Below, piece after piece: positions 1-9,335 of a DNA stretch of 64,000 bases. The stretch covers positions 202,276 to 266,275 of the forward strand of contig NZ_SMFT01000002.1 of the NCBI RefSeq assembly GCF_004339025.1, in the 5' to 3' direction. Each line of letters opens with the position of its first letter. Within the stretch, counting starts at the first letter, position 1. Made by a program: the position numbers and the translations under genes. The stretch comes from Volucribacter psittacicida. GTDB lineage: Bacteria > Pseudomonadota > Gammaproteobacteria > Enterobacterales > Pasteurellaceae. Under the pieces are notes generated by a model, which did not search any database, had not been told where the DNA came from, and worked only from the letters and a program-made list of their open reading frames with translations.

Positions 1-379
1 CAGATTTCATCGCATAGGCTTCCGCACGTCCCATTACGATACAGTTAGTAATAATCAAGCCTACGAATACCGAAAGTTGCTTAGATAAACCATAAGCATA
101 AGCACGTAAAACTTGGTCAACCACAATTACTAAGGAAGCAATAATAGCAAGTTGCACAATAATACGAATACTATTCGGAATATAATTGCGAATTAATGAA
201 ATAAAGAAACTGGATAAGCCTGTTACTAAACTTACCGCAATCGCCATAACAAGCGCGGTTTCAAGTTTGGTGGTTACCGCAAGTGCCGAACAAATACCAA
301 GAATTTGTAATGCAATCGGATTATTTTTCACCACAGGTGAAAATAAAAGATCTTTTAAATTACTTTTTGAACCAGCCAT
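1..379 (-). CDS. nqrD: Na+-translocating NADH:quinone reductase subunit D (3' part beyond window)
   Basis: Integral membrane subunit of the sodium-pumping NADH:ubiquinone oxidoreductase, which couples NADH oxidation to Na+ export across the inner membrane. Only the first 126 codons are in the window; the reading frame runs off the left edge with no stop. The N-terminus reads [20 protein letters not shown], typical of NqrD, and is followed by hydrophobic helices. The ATG (379-377) overlaps the nqrC stop codon as TAATG, so the two genes are translationally coupled. nqrE and nqrF presumably follow outside the window, but this is not visible. Confidence 0.95.
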   Translation of the reverse strand, partial: MAGSKSNLKDLLFSPVVKNNPIALQILGICSALAVTTKLETALVMAIAVSLVTGLSSFFISLIRNYIPNSIRIIVQLAIIASLVIVVDQVLRAYAYGLSKQLSVFVGLIITNCIVMGRAEAYAMKS

Positions 380-1167
380 TAGTTCTCTCCTGCTTTAAAT
401 TTCGCTAAGAATGGGCCAAAAGCATTTTCACTAAACCAATAATCAAATGAACCCTGTACCCCATTAGTGGTCAAGGTTGCCCCAGATAAACCATCAATGC
501 CATGTTCTGCATTAGCAGAAGCACCTTTACCAATACGTAAAGCTACATTGTTGTTATCATCATATAATTTTTTACCAACAAAGTTTGCCTGCCATCTTGG
601 GTTAGCAATTTCACCACCAAGACCTGCGGTTTCCCCTTGATCATAATAGGTAATGCCTTTTAAGGTATTGCCATCTGGTTCAACTGCAACAAAACCATAC
701 ATAACAGACCATAATCCTCGACCATACATAGGTAAAACCACTTGTGTTATTTTACCTTCCGCATTTTTAACCAAATAAACCTTGGCTAAATTAGCACGTA
801 CACGGATACCCGCTTTATCTTTTTCTGGTGCGATAGTTTGACTTTGTTGCGCATCTTTAATCGCATTTTTAGGATCAAAACGCTCAATTTCCTCTTCAGT
901 CGCCTGTACATAATCACCAGTATTTAAATTGACTAAACGAGGTTCAATAAATTTACTATAGGTTTCTTTAATCTGAGCGGGGCTATCATTTTCATTCGCT
1001 AATCCAGCCACACTAAGAATATTACGTTGCACATCAAGTGCTTTTTGCTCATCTTGTGCCGGTTTTAACAATACTGCTGAACCTGTCACAATAATAGAAC
1101 AAACTAAACTAAGTAGTAGCACAACAAGTACTGTACCGCCTACGCTATCTTTATTAAATTTAGCCAT
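379..1167 (-). CDS. nqrC: Na+-translocating NADH:quinone reductase subunit C
   Basis: Periplasm-facing FMN-carrying subunit of Na+-NQR. The 262-residue protein has one N-terminal membrane helix (about residues 12-35) and a soluble domain ending in the flavinylation motif SGATLTT; Thr231 should carry the covalent FMN attached by ApbE. The start at 1167 (MAKFNKDS) is chosen because family members begin there; an upstream in-frame extension to 1239 lies inside nqrB and is unlikely. The start overlaps the end of nqrB by 8 bases and the stop overlaps nqrD by 1 base, so the operon is tightly coupled. Confidence 0.96.
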   Translation of the reverse strand: MAKFNKDSVGGTVLVVLLLSLVCSIIVTGSAVLLKPAQDEQKALDVQRNILSVAGLANENDSPAQIKETYSKFIEPRLVNLNTGDYVQATEEEIERFDPKNAIKDAQQSQTIAPEKDKAGIRVRANLAKVYLVKNAEGKITQVVLPMYGRGLWSVMYGFVAVEPDGNTLKGITYYDQGETAGLGGEIANPRWQANFVGKKLYDDNNNVALRIGKGASANAEHGIDGLSGATLTTNGVQGSFDYWFSENAFGPFLAKFKAGEN

Positions 1168-2392
1168 TGCGTGCTCTCCGACGTTTGATATTTGCTTGAA
1201 CAACAAGGTAGTCAAAAATTGGTGCGAACAAGTTGGCAAAAAGAATTGCTAACATCATTCCTTCTGGATAAGCTGGGTTAACTGTACGAATTAATACTGC
1301 CATTGCACCAATTAATCCCCCATACCACCATTTGCCTTTATTAGTGAAAGAGGCTGATACAGGATCGGTTGCCATAAATAACATACCAATGGCAAAACCA
1401 CCTAACACTAAATGCCAATACCAAGGCATTGCAAACATAGGGTTGGTAGTTGAACCAATCAAATTAAATAAACTTGAGGTTAAAATCATTCCAATCATAA
1501 CCCCAGCGATAATTCGCCAAGATGCAATGCGGAAGAAAACGATCATCGCCCCACCAATGATTAAGGCTAAGGTAGAAACTTCACCAATAGAACCTGGCAT
1601 ATTACCAATAAAGGCGTCCATCCAAGTTAAAGGTTGTCCTGTTACTGTGTTCGTTAAACCTGCTTGCCCTGCTTGCGACCATTGTGATAGTGCAGTTGCA
1701 CCAGAAAAACCGTCAGCAGCCGTCCAGACTAAATCCCCTGAAATTTGAGCAGGATAGGCAAAGAATAAGAAAGCACGGCCTGCTAATGCAGGGTTCATAA
1801 AGTTTTTACCTACGCCCCCAAACACTTCTTTTGCCACAACTACACCAAAACTGATTCCTAAGGCTGCTTGCCATAAAGGTAAAGTTGGCGGAACAATTAA
1901 AGCAAAAAGAATAGAAGTCACAAAGAAGCCTTCATTGATTTCGTGTTTACGTATCATCGCAAAGAGGACTTCCCAGAAACCACCCACCAAAAAGGCAACG
2001 AGGTAAATAGGGAGGAAGAAAACTGCCCCAAATGCCATTTTACTTACCCAACCAGCATCATTGGTCAAAGTAATGCCTAAGCTATCCGCTAAACCATAAT
2101 GCCAATTATTGGCAATCATATCAGATAATGTGCCAAGGTGATTCGCCGCTAAAATCGCTTGTGCACCTGCGTTATACATACCATAAAACATGGCTGGAAA
2201 TAACGCCAACCAAACTAAGATCATCATTCGTTTGGAATCAAGGGCATCACGAATATGTGTATATTTTTTTGTTACTGTACCAGGCGTATAGAAAATGGTG
2301 TAAGCTGCCTCAAATAAGGCATACCACTTTTCATATTTACCGCCCTTATGAAAATGAGGCTCTAGTTTCTCAAAAAGATTTTTTAAACCCAT
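1160..2392 (-). CDS. nqrB: Na+-translocating NADH:quinone reductase subunit B
   Basis: Main membrane subunit of Na+-NQR, carrying the second covalent FMN and riboflavin and taking part in Na+ translocation and quinone binding. The protein has 410 residues, the normal family length. It begins [14 protein letters not shown], has about ten hydrophobic segments, and has the flavinylation motif SGAT at residues 230-233 (Thr233 as FMN ligand). It starts 2 bp after the nqrA stop and overlaps nqrC by 8 bases, as expected for the nqrABCDEF operon of gammaproteobacteria. Confidence 0.97.
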   Translation of the reverse strand: MGLKNLFEKLEPHFHKGGKYEKWYALFEAAYTIFYTPGTVTKKYTHIRDALDSKRMMILVWLALFPAMFYGMYNAGAQAILAANHLGTLSDMIANNWHYGLADSLGITLTNDAGWVSKMAFGAVFFLPIYLVAFLVGGFWEVLFAMIRKHEINEGFFVTSILFALIVPPTLPLWQAALGISFGVVVAKEVFGGVGKNFMNPALAGRAFLFFAYPAQISGDLVWTAADGFSGATALSQWSQAGQAGLTNTVTGQPLTWMDAFIGNMPGSIGEVSTLALIIGGAMIVFFRIASWRIIAGVMIGMILTSSLFNLIGSTTNPMFAMPWYWHLVLGGFAIGMLFMATDPVSASFTNKGKWWYGGLIGAMAVLIRTVNPAYPEGMMLAILFANLFAPIFDYLVVQANIKRRRARNG

Positions 2393-2394
2393 TG

Positions 2395-3738
2395 TTAACC
2401 TTCCTTCTCAATCTTATCTAAGGCTTGACGTAAGATTGGACCGTACTCATATTTACCTGTGCAAACAAAAGTACAAAGTGCTAAATCTTCTTCATCTAAC
2501 TCTAAGCAACCTAATGCTTGAGCACTATCGGTATCACCAGAAATTAAATCCCGTAATAATAAGGTTGGGATAATATCGAGTGGCATTACACGTTCATAAT
2601 TACCAATTGGCACCATAGCACGTTCGCCACCATTTACCGCAGTGGTAAAGTTGAATAATTTATTTTTCAAGAAATGCCCAACCGTAGTACGGGTAATAGA
2701 ATATTTATCCGCACCTGGCGTAATCCAACCTAAAAACTCTTTTTCATAGCCTTCAAGTAAAGCTGAAACCTGTAAATGATAACGACCTAAATAATTATGT
2801 GGACCTTGAGCAGTATTACCATGCAATACAGAACCAGACACCACACGATTATCGCCATCTAATAATTCATTTTCTGTTAATTGTGCTAAATTTGCCCCAA
2901 TTTGGGTGCGAACTAGACGAGGATTTTTCACTTGAGGACCAGATAATGCCACCACACGATCCGTTACCAATTCCCCCGTAGTAAATAATTTGCCCACAGC
3001 AATCACATCTTGGTAATTAATATGCCATACGCTTTTATTCACACTAACAGGATCAATAAAATGAATGTGAGTACCGACTAAGCCCGCAGGGTGAACACCC
3101 GCAAATTCGTGAACTTTAACATTATTTGCGGATACCGCTGGAAGATTGGCTCCTGCCGCTTTACAAAGATGAATATCACCACTGATTAAACGACTTAATA
3201 CGGTTACCCCATCAATAAATGCTTGCTTTTCTTCATTAATCACGACCACAGGATCCGCCGCTAACGGATTGGTATCCATCGCATTAATAAATAAAGAAGA
3301 AGGCGTTGCATCTAACGCAGGAATTTTACTAAATGGACGCGTTCTCAAGGTTGTCCATAAGCCAGATTCCACCAAATTTTGTTTTACTTGCTCAGCGTCT
3401 AAAGAAGCAAGTTTGGCAGAATCATAAGCGGTAAAACGAATTTGATCATCACCTTCAATACGGATCACAACGGATTGTAATACCCGTTTCTCCCCACGAT
3501 TAATGGCAACAATCGTTCCACTGGCAGGTGCAGTAAATACAACACCAGGATTCTTTTTATCTTCAAAAAGCACCTGACCTTTTTTTACTACATCACCTTC
3601 ACGCACCTTCATAGAAGGACGCATACCCACATATTCTTCGCCAAGCAAAGCAACTTCATTAACGCGATTACCGTTATGGATTACTTGTGCAGGTTTTCCT
3701 GCAATCGGAAGATCCAAGCCTTTTTTGATTGTAATCAT
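2395..3738 (-). CDS. nqrA: Na+-translocating NADH:quinone reductase subunit A
   Basis: Cytoplasmic peripheral subunit of Na+-NQR, linked to ubiquinone binding. The 447-residue protein starts [14 protein letters not shown], as in Haemophilus and Vibrio NqrA. The N-terminal part has the barrel-sandwich (biotinyl-like) fold signature around residues 40-90, including the stretch [20 protein letters not shown]. First gene of the operon; the upstream 370 bp contain no other gene and should hold the operon promoter and an inverted repeat. bolA lies upstream on the same strand, an arrangement also seen in other Pasteurellaceae and Vibrio. Confidence 0.97.
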   Translation of the reverse strand: MITIKKGLDLPIAGKPAQVIHNGNRVNEVALLGEEYVGMRPSMKVREGDVVKKGQVLFEDKKNPGVVFTAPASGTIVAINRGEKRVLQSVVIRIEGDDQIRFTAYDSAKLASLDAEQVKQNLVESGLWTTLRTRPFSKIPALDATPSSLFINAMDTNPLAADPVVVINEEKQAFIDGVTVLSRLISGDIHLCKAAGANLPAVSANNVKVHEFAGVHPAGLVGTHIHFIDPVSVNKSVWHINYQDVIAVGKLFTTGELVTDRVVALSGPQVKNPRLVRTQIGANLAQLTENELLDGDNRVVSGSVLHGNTAQGPHNYLGRYHLQVSALLEGYEKEFLGWITPGADKYSITRTTVGHFLKNKLFNFTTAVNGGERAMVPIGNYERVMPLDIIPTLLLRDLISGDTDSAQALGCLELDEEDLALCTFVCTGKYEYGPILRQALDKIEKEG

Positions 3739-3776
3739 ATTGTTTGCACTACTTTCGGTTAGATTGAAAATATAGC

Positions 3777-3799
3777 TATAACTGAATTAGCCAGTTATA
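3777..3799. promoter_or_regulatory. Perfect 8-bp inverted repeat in the nqr operon leader
   Basis: The arms TATAACTG (3777-3784) and CAGTTATA (3792-3799) are separated by 7 bases and lie 39-61 bp upstream of the nqrA ATG. The arms are AT-rich and overlap sequences that could serve as a -10 region for nqrA (TATAGC, TATATT). It could be an operator or part of a leader hairpin; no known factor is recognised. The rest of 3739-4108 holds no supported gene. Confidence 0.45.
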
Positions 3800-4108
3800 A
3801 CCTCGTCTTGAGTAAGGGCTTTATGACAGAAAAAATACATTAATTGCGAAAGGATGCGAATTAATAATAATCTGTACTCCAACCACTAAAAATAAAACTC
3901 AAATTCTGTATTTCACTATATTTGGCACAAAATTGACATTAAGACCAAACAGCTAAAAATTCATTTAAAAATAAAGCGACTTATTTTAGCGAAAGAATAA
4001 GCATCTTGCCACTTTCAAGCAAATTTTTCCTGAAAAAAAGTGAAATTTTTTGAAGTACATCAAAAATCATTTTTATCTTAGCTAAAGAAAATACCTCTAA
4101 AAGAGTAT

Positions 4109-4414
4109 CTATTGCCCCACTCCCATACAATTTGGCGATAATGGTGCTTGCTGATTTAAATTTTGCCACTCTTCTAAGGTATATAAATGTAAAGCCAAAG
4201 CATGAATGCCCGTTTGTAATTCTTGAGCAAAAAGTTGATACATTTGTTGATGACGTGCGACTTTACTGATCCCTAAAAAATCATCCGTCACAAGCACAAT
4301 ACGAAAATGCGAATTTGCCCCTTTGCCCGAACTATGCCGATGACTTTCATTTTCTATTTGCAAAAAGTGCGGTGCAAATTGCGTATAAATTTTATCTGCT
4401 AAATATTGTTCCAC
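4109..4414 (-). CDS. bolA: BolA family protein
   Basis: Small BolA-fold protein of 101 residues. BolA proteins bind [2Fe-2S] clusters together with monothiol glutaredoxins and also act as stress-responsive DNA-binding regulators. Seen here: the SHRHSSGKGANSHFRIVLV segment followed by F-LGISKVARHQQMYQLFAQEL, matching the conserved core with its invariant His of the RH motif. I chose a GTG start at 4414 because a good ribosome site (AGAGAGG) sits just before it and homologues start there; an ATG at 4462 would add 16 residues with no homology. Divergent from the lipoprotein gene at 4596, with a repeat element between them. Confidence 0.87.
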   Translation of the reverse strand: MEQYLADKIYTQFAPHFLQIENESHRHSSGKGANSHFRIVLVTDDFLGISKVARHQQMYQLFAQELQTGIHALALHLYTLEEWQNLNQQAPLSPNCMGVGQ

Positions 4415-4465
4415 CTTGACCTCTCTTGTAAAAACAATAAAGAAATTATATATTCTACCCAATAT

Positions 4466-4558
4466 TATAGTCGTTTCAATTTAAAATCAGACAAGAGGGT
4501 ACGCCAAAGCAGTACAGATAGTGCCAACACCGTATTATTTTAAAGTGGAACGGTTATA
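4466..4558 (+). repeat. Correia-like inverted-repeat element, copy a
   Basis: 93-bp element from TATAGTCGTTTCAATTT to ACGGTTATA. Its ends are inverted repeats over about 25 bp. The interior holds GCAGTACAGATAGTGCC and ACACCGTATTATTTTAAAG, shared with copies e and j. It lies in the bolA/lipoprotein divergent promoter region, 38 bp before the lipoprotein start, so it may affect both promoters. Confidence 0.85.
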
Positions 4559-4595
4559 TCAAACATTAAATTTCTTTTTTCTGGAGTTTTCATCT

Positions 4596-5198
4596 ATGAG
4601 CAAAACCACAAAATCCCTTACTCTTACAGCATTATTGATGGCAAGTATAGGTTTAACCGCCTGCCAAAGCCAAACTAGCACAACCTTATACTTCACCCCT
4701 ATTGCTCCTAATGTACAATTTAACATTGCAAACCAAGCACAAGCCACGTTAAATATTGTGGCACGGGATCAGCGTCCGCAACCAGAAGTAGCGAGTTATG
4801 TAGAACAAGAAAAAATTATCAAACTCACTTCATCGCCAAGCGTTACCCAATTATTCCAACAAATCCTACAACAGGATCTTAATAGCAAAGGCTTTCGCAT
4901 TACCCCACCAGCACAATCTAATACCAATGTTATTGTCAATATCAAGGCTTTTTATGCCAATGTAGAACAAGGTAACCTACGCTATAAAATAACCAGTAAT
5001 ATTCAACTTGAAATCCAAGTTCAAGGCACTGCGGGACAATTTACCAAAACCTTAACAGCCTCACGTACGCAAGAAGGCGCGTTTTCCGCCAAAAATAATG
5101 AGATTCAGAATGTACTTACCACCACATTAAATGACATCACTCAGAAAATCTATCAAGATCAAGAAATTAGCCAAGCCATTCATCAATACGCTCGCTAA
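4596..5198 (+). CDS. YajG-type lipoprotein
   Basis: Predicted outer-membrane or periplasmic lipoprotein of 200 residues, resembling the YajG family. The N-terminus MSKTTKSLTLTALLMASIGL is a signal peptide ending in a lipobox LTAC, so the mature protein should start at the Cys at residue 23. The body has a repeating beta-rich pattern (TLNIVARDQRPQPEVASYV, NVIVNIKAFYANVEQGNLRYK) typical of the family. The start at 4596 is preceded by TCTGGAG; an in-frame start at 4521 would begin within the repeat element and destroy the signal peptide. The molecular function is unknown; E. coli YajG lies next to ampG, which is not the case here. Confidence 0.85.
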   Translation: MSKTTKSLTLTALLMASIGLTACQSQTSTTLYFTPIAPNVQFNIANQAQATLNIVARDQRPQPEVASYVEQEKIIKLTSSPSVTQLFQQILQQDLNSKGFRITPPAQSNTNVIVNIKAFYANVEQGNLRYKITSNIQLEIQVQGTAGQFTKTLTASRTQEGAFSAKNNEIQNVLTTTLNDITQKIYQDQEISQAIHQYAR

Positions 5199-5222
5199 TT
5201 GTGTGAAAGTGCGGTCTAAATT

Positions 5223-5286
5223 TATAGTCGTTTCAATTAAAAAATAATACAAGGCGTACCAAGGCTGGATTATTTTAAGGGGGCTA
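5223..5286 (+). repeat. Correia-like inverted-repeat element, copy b (shortened)
   Basis: 64-bp copy beginning TATAGTCGTTTCAATTA, with AAGGCGTACCAAGGCTGGATTATTTTAAGG before a truncated right end. It lies between the convergent lipoprotein and gluconate permease genes, and its right end merges into a strong GGGGG/CCCCC hairpin. Confidence 0.75.
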
Positions 5287-5297
5287 ATCCCCCTTAA
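5275..5297. terminator. Hairpin terminator between convergent genes
   Basis: TTAAGGGGG (5275-5283), a CTAAT loop and CCCCCTTAA (5289-5297) form a perfect 9-bp stem between the stops of the lipoprotein (5198) and gntT (5302). U-tracts are weak on both sides. Its left arm is the tail of repeat copy b. Confidence 0.6.
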
Positions 5298-5301
5298 TTC
5301 A

Positions 5302-6651
5302 TTACAATAAAACACTTCCCAACAAAGCAATAGCAAATCCGACTAATCCGATCATTGTTTCTAATACCGTCCAAGTTTTTAAGGTGGTTTTGGTATCCAT
5401 TTCTAGAAAACGACTCACTAACCAGAAGCCAGAGTCATTAACGTGCGATAACGCAGTTGAGCCTGACGCAATGGCAATAACGATAAAACATAAATCAAAC
5501 TGACTTAATCCTGAAGTGGCAGCTACGGTTGGGGCGATAAGTGCTGCTGTTGTCGTCAATGCAACAGTCGCCGATCCTTGTGCTACCCTTAAAGTTAACG
5601 AAATAATAAAGGCTGCAACAATCACTGGCATACCTGTATCGGCAAACATTTGGGCTAATACTTCACCGATACCACTGGCTCGTAAAACCCCACCAAACAT
5701 ACCGCCAGCCCCTGTTACCAAAACAATGGAACAAATTGGACCTAAGGCGTTATCACAGATTTTCTCAATTTGCTCATAACTACGTTGTTCTTTCAATAAC
5801 AAAATGGCGGCGATAAGAGTGATTAATAAAGCGATTGGTGTTTTACCTAATAAGCGTAAACTCTCAACCCAAAGCTGTGAACCATCAATCACTTGTGCCA
5901 CAGATAAGGTGTTAAGCCCTGTATCTAACAAAATTAAGGCTAAAGGAAGTAAGAGTAAAAATAATACTTTGCCAAAACTCGGTGGATTTATTACCGCTGT
6001 TTCATTGATGGCTGTGGCATTAAGAAAGGCTTTAGGCAAATCAACGTGAATTTTACGCCCTAAATAGGTGCTAAATAAATATGCAGCAAAATACCAAGTA
6101 GGAATGGCACAAATAATCCCCACGATAGTTAATAATCCCATATTCACACCTAATAACTCGCCAGATGCTACTGGGCCGGGATGTGGAGGGGCAAAAGCGT
6201 GCATCACTGCAAAAGCCCCTGCAGCAGGGAAAGCATAACGTAACACTGAGCCACCAAATTGTTTTGCTACACTAAAAATAATAGGTAACATAACCACTAA
6301 TCCCGCATCAAAGAAGATAGGAAAACCAAATAATAATGAAGCAATACCTAAGGCAAAAGGCGCTTTTTTCTCGCCAAATTGATTAATTAAAGTATCAGCA
6401 AGCACTTTTGCACCACCTGTAATCTCCAATAATCTCCCAATCATTGCGCCCAATCCCACTAATAATGCCACTGAAGCAAGCGTGCCACCAAAACCATTTA
6501 ATAATGTAGGCAAAATTTTATTAACTGGAATACCTGCCGCAAGTGCGGTAAATAAACTCACAATAATTAAGGCAACAAAAGCGTGTACCTTAAATTTCAT
6601 AATTAAAACCAATAAAAGCAAAATGGCAACAATCATAATTCCAATTAACAT
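5302..6651 (-). CDS. gntT: Gluconate permease, GntP family
   Basis: Inner-membrane H+ symporter of the GntP family (about 449 residues, 12-14 hydrophobic segments), most likely importing gluconate. Characteristic family stretches are FGFPIFFDAGLVVMLPIIFS, FAPPHPGPVASGELLG and the C-terminal LSHVNDSGFW. The specificity call rests on context: gluconokinase is divergent, a GntR repressor is nearby, and the intergenic region carries two GntR-type operators. The second ATG (6651) is preferred because AAGGA is too close to the first (6657). A paralogue lies at 13072-14427, so gntT versus gntU naming is arbitrary. Ends next to repeat copy b. Confidence 0.9.
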   Translation of the reverse strand: MLIGIMIVAILLLLVLIMKFKVHAFVALIIVSLFTALAAGIPVNKILPTLLNGFGGTLASVALLVGLGAMIGRLLEITGGAKVLADTLINQFGEKKAPFALGIASLLFGFPIFFDAGLVVMLPIIFSVAKQFGGSVLRYAFPAAGAFAVMHAFAPPHPGPVASGELLGVNMGLLTIVGIICAIPTWYFAAYLFSTYLGRKIHVDLPKAFLNATAINETAVINPPSFGKVLFLLLLPLALILLDTGLNTLSVAQVIDGSQLWVESLRLLGKTPIALLITLIAAILLLKEQRSYEQIEKICDNALGPICSIVLVTGAGGMFGGVLRASGIGEVLAQMFADTGMPVIVAAFIISLTLRVAQGSATVALTTTAALIAPTVAATSGLSQFDLCFIVIAIASGSTALSHVNDSGFWLVSRFLEMDTKTTLKTWTVLETMIGLVGFAIALLGSVLL

Positions 6652-6698
6652 AAGCATTTCCTTAGTTAAAAATGAGCAGATTAAATATCATTTAAATA

Positions 6699-6710
6699 GT
6701 TACTGGTAAC
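6699..6710. promoter_or_regulatory. GntR-type operator, permease side
   Basis: GTTACTGGTAAC, with perfect inverted 5-bp arms GTTAC/GTAAC. It lies 47 bp upstream of the chosen gntT start. The identical 12-mer recurs at 6850-6861. The sequence resembles the E. coli GntR operator core (TGTTACC...GTAACA type), and a LacI-family GntR is encoded at 7452-8447, so autonomous local control is likely. Confidence 0.8.
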
Positions 6711-6763
6711 ATACTGACTTTTTGACTTATTGTAAATTATCTTTGCAAACCAATATTTGAAAT

Positions 6764-6779
6764 TGCGATCTGCTTCACA
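6764..6779. promoter_or_regulatory. CRP-binding site in the gntT/gntK intergenic region
   Basis: TGCGATCTGCTTCACA matches the CRP dyad TGTGA-N6-TCACA with one half in the TGCGA form. It lies between the two GntR operators, suggesting catabolite control of both divergent genes, as for E. coli gluconate genes. Confidence 0.6.
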
Positions 6780-6849
6780 AATTCAATATTAAACTAAAAA
6801 GTGCGGTGGCTATTTTCATTATTTTTTGCGATGATAATTAAAATTTTTT

Positions 6850-6861
6850 GTTACTGGTAAC
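6850..6861. promoter_or_regulatory. GntR-type operator, gluconokinase side
   Basis: Second exact copy of GTTACTGGTAAC, ending 16 bp before the gntK ATG and overlapping its leader. Bound repressor would block transcription or elongation of gntK. The pair at 6699 and 6850 is about 151 bp apart, which could permit DNA looping. Confidence 0.8.
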
Positions 6862-6877
6862 GTTTGAGGTAAGCATT

Positions 6878-7399
6878 ATGTCGTGTCAAAAAGGAAGAAG
6901 TTTTATTTTAATGGGCGTATCAAGTACAGGAAAAACCTCCATTGGTACAGAAGTTGCTCATCAGCTTGGTTTAAAACTGATTGACGGCGATGATTTACAC
7001 CCTAGTGCCAATATTCTAAAAATGGGAAAAGGGCAACCGCTTAATGACGAGGATCGTGCACCTTGGTTAGAACGTATTCGCGATGCTGCCTTTAGCCTTG
7101 AGCAAAAAAGTGAACAAGGCATTATTATTTGTTCCGCATTAAAACGTCAATATCGTGATCAAATTCGTGCTGGTAACAACCATATCACCTTTATTTTTTT
7201 ACAAGGGGATTTTCATTTAGTATTAGAACGTATGAAAAAACGGCAAGGGCATTTTATGAAAATAGAGATGTTAAAAAGCCAATTTGATACCTTAGAAATT
7301 CCTCAAGTGGATGAAACAGATGTGATTCCTATTGATATCAATGCTCCTTTTGATGAGGTGGTTCAGCGTTGTATCAAGGCTATTCGTCCGTTGTTATAA
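6878..7399 (+). CDS. gntK: Gluconokinase
   Basis: Phosphorylates gluconate to 6-phosphogluconate with ATP, feeding the pentose phosphate or Entner-Doudoroff routes. The 173-residue protein has the Walker A motif MGVSSTGKTS near the N-terminus, the LIDGDDLHP substrate loop, and ICSALKRQYRDQIR, all typical of thermoresistant-type GntK. The start at 6878 has GAGG 8 bp upstream; an in-frame TTG at 6848 would put the GntR operator inside the coding region and is unlikely. Divergent from the permease and under the same operators. Confidence 0.93.
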   Translation: MSCQKGRSFILMGVSSTGKTSIGTEVAHQLGLKLIDGDDLHPSANILKMGKGQPLNDEDRAPWLERIRDAAFSLEQKSEQGIIICSALKRQYRDQIRAGNNHITFIFLQGDFHLVLERMKKRQGHFMKIEMLKSQFDTLEIPQVDETDVIPIDINAPFDEVVQRCIKAIRPLL

Positions 7400-7407
7400 G
7401 TCAAAGA

Positions 7408-7456
7408 TACCGCAAAGTATGTCAACGCTATATTATTTTAAAGCAAAGCAACTATA
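7408..7456 (+). repeat. Correia-like element, copy c (right half only)
   Basis: Holds only the right-hand half: GTATGTCAACGCTATATTATTTTAAAG split over the core, then AACTATA. It lies between the convergent gntK and gntR, and its terminal TATA overlaps the gntR stop codon. Confidence 0.6.
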
Positions 7457-8447
7457 GCGTTTCACCAAGATAAATTTGATAACCTAAATCCACGATTAAA
7501 CTTTGTTGTGGGCGTTGATGGATACGATCTAATAATTCCTGTGCCGCCCTTGTACCAATAGCTAAACGAGGCGTAATCACGGTGGCGAGTTTTGGCGTAA
7601 TGGATAAGGCTACATCATGTCCGTGAAAACCGGCAATAGCCATTTGCTGTGGAATCTTAATCCCCAAGCGTTGACATTCAAATAACGCCCCAATGGCCAA
7701 ATCATCATTGGTGCAAAAAATTCCGTTCGTTTCTGGATATTGTTCAAGAGCTAAACGTAATTGTTTTGCGCCTAAGGTAAAAGAGGAAGGCTCAGAAGTA
7801 ATAAGACTACGAGGAGATAATTGATGTTTTCTCATTGCATATTCATACCCTTGCATTTTTAGCTGGGTACGTTTATCCATACGAGCTGTAAGGTAAACAA
7901 TTTGCTGATAGCCTCGTTGGATCATCGTTTCAGTCATCGCTTGTGCTGCACCAACATTATCAAAACCAATAGCTTGCTGTAAGCCCATCTCTCGACTATC
8001 CATAATTTCAATAACAGGAATATTTGCCACTTGCAACATTTTTAAGGTTCGTGCTGAATGATGATTTTCCGATAAAATCAACCCATCAACGTGATAAGAC
8101 AATAAGGATTCAATCCGTTGTTCTTCTTTTTCTACACTGTAGCCATAATGAGCAAGCATAGTTTGGTAACCCGCTTGATCCGTAACTTGCTCGATACCTT
8201 TTATCACATCAGCAAAGACATGATTGGTTAAAGAGGGAACTAATACCCCTATGGCTTTACTTTTCGCATTAGATAAAATATCAGGGGCTCGATTAGGAAT
8301 ATAGCCAAAATTTTCTATTGCTGCCGCAATCTTTTCTCTTGTTGCTTGAGAGACTTTATTTGGATCCCGTAGATAACGACTTATTGTCATCTTAGTTATA
8401 CCGAGATGATTGGCGATATCTTGTAAGGTAGGGCGTTTATGTTTCAT
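7452..8447 (-). CDS. gntR: Gluconate-responsive LacI-family repressor
   Basis: 331-residue LacI/GalR-family regulator. The N-terminal HTH (LQDIANHLGITKMTISRYLR, residues 8-27) is followed by a hinge and a periplasmic-binding-like effector domain (IGVLVPSLTNHVFADVIKGI). The HTH and the S-LTNHVFADVIKG segment are GntR-like, and the neighbouring gluconate genes carry matching operators. The stop codon TAG lies in the end of repeat copy c. It starts 9 bp after the DeoR-type gene at 8457-9215 on the same strand, so both regulators may share a transcript. Confidence 0.88.
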   Translation of the reverse strand: MKHKRPTLQDIANHLGITKMTISRYLRDPNKVSQATREKIAAAIENFGYIPNRAPDILSNAKSKAIGVLVPSLTNHVFADVIKGIEQVTDQAGYQTMLAHYGYSVEKEEQRIESLLSYHVDGLILSENHHSARTLKMLQVANIPVIEIMDSREMGLQQAIGFDNVGAAQAMTETMIQRGYQQIVYLTARMDKRTQLKMQGYEYAMRKHQLSPRSLITSEPSSFTLGAKQLRLALEQYPETNGIFCTNDDLAIGALFECQRLGIKIPQQMAIAGFHGHDVALSITPKLATVITPRLAIGTRAAQELLDRIHQRPQQSLIVDLGYQIYLGETL

Positions 8448-8456
8448 CTTAATAAT

Positions 8457-9215
8457 TTAAACTAACATTAATTCAATATTTGTCTCTTGAATGGCATTTT
8501 GTGCATTTTCAATTAAATCCTTATCACAGATAATCTTGTTAAAATTTGTTAAAGGAAATAAAAAGAATGTTGCGACTTTGCCATACTTAGACGAATCACT
8601 CACTAATATTTTGTGGTGGGAAGATTGTATGATGGCTCTTTTTACAGGAATTTTATTTTCATCAGGGGTAGTAAGCCCTTTTATATTCCAAGAAGAGGTA
8701 GAAATAAATGCCATATCAATAGAAATATTACGCAGAAATTGTGCCGCCAATTCTCCCACTGAAGAATGATTAGGTTTATTAACAAATCCGCCCGTGTGAA
8801 TTAATTGACACTTTCCTTGTTCCGAAAGAAATTCAGTAATAACAAAATCATTAGTAATGACTAACAGATCTTCACGTTGACAAATACGCTTGGCAATTTC
8901 CAATGTTGTCGTACCAGCGTCTAAATAAATCGTGCTATTGGTTTTAATTAATTCTGTAGCTTTTGCTCCAATACGTTGTTTTTGTGGATAAAATAATAAA
9001 GATTTATCAATACGAGCAGGCTCACTGGCTAACCGTTCGTGTAATTGAATACCACCTGACACAGTAATGATTTTACCTTCATCTTCTAGCTTTTTGATAT
9101 CTCGCCGTATTGTCATATGAGAAACTTGAAACAAATCAACCAGCTCATTAATGCCAAGTATTTGATGTTGATGAATAAGATTAATAATTTTTTTTTGCCG
9201 TTCTATTGGGATCAT
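8457..9215 (-). CDS. DeoR-family repressor of the tetronate/L-threonate genes
   Basis: 252-residue DeoR-family regulator: an N-terminal HTH (residues about 5-55, with GINELVDLFQVSHMTIRRDI) and a C-terminal sugar-phosphate-sensing DeoRC domain with DAGTTTLEIA and NDFVITEFL. It is divergent from ltnD with a 199-bp gap, so it most likely controls the ltnD-otnK-otnC-otnI-permease operon; H. influenzae has a similar DeoR gene in this position. The start at 9215 follows AGAGGG; an in-frame start at 9281 gives an extension with no HTH-family match. It is followed after 9 bp by gntR. Confidence 0.85.
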   Translation of the reverse strand: MIPIERQKKIINLIHQHQILGINELVDLFQVSHMTIRRDIKKLEDEGKIITVSGGIQLHERLASEPARIDKSLLFYPQKQRIGAKATELIKTNSTIYLDAGTTTLEIAKRICQREDLLVITNDFVITEFLSEQGKCQLIHTGGFVNKPNHSSVGELAAQFLRNISIDMAFISTSSWNIKGLTTPDENKIPVKRAIIQSSHHKILVSDSSKYGKVATFFLFPLTNFNKIICDKDLIENAQNAIQETNIELMLV

Positions 9216-9335
9216 AATTTTCCCTCTGACTCCATAAGTAACTGAAATTATACTCCTTTTCTGGATACTCGCATACAACAAGCAGGAAGTTTTTTAACTC
9301 AGTAAATTAACAAATTTTAACTTAATGTTAATATT

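Noticed and set aside
3981-4169. 62-codon frame in the nqrA-bolA gap, minus strand
   Set aside because: Overlaps bolA in another frame and has no recognisable features.
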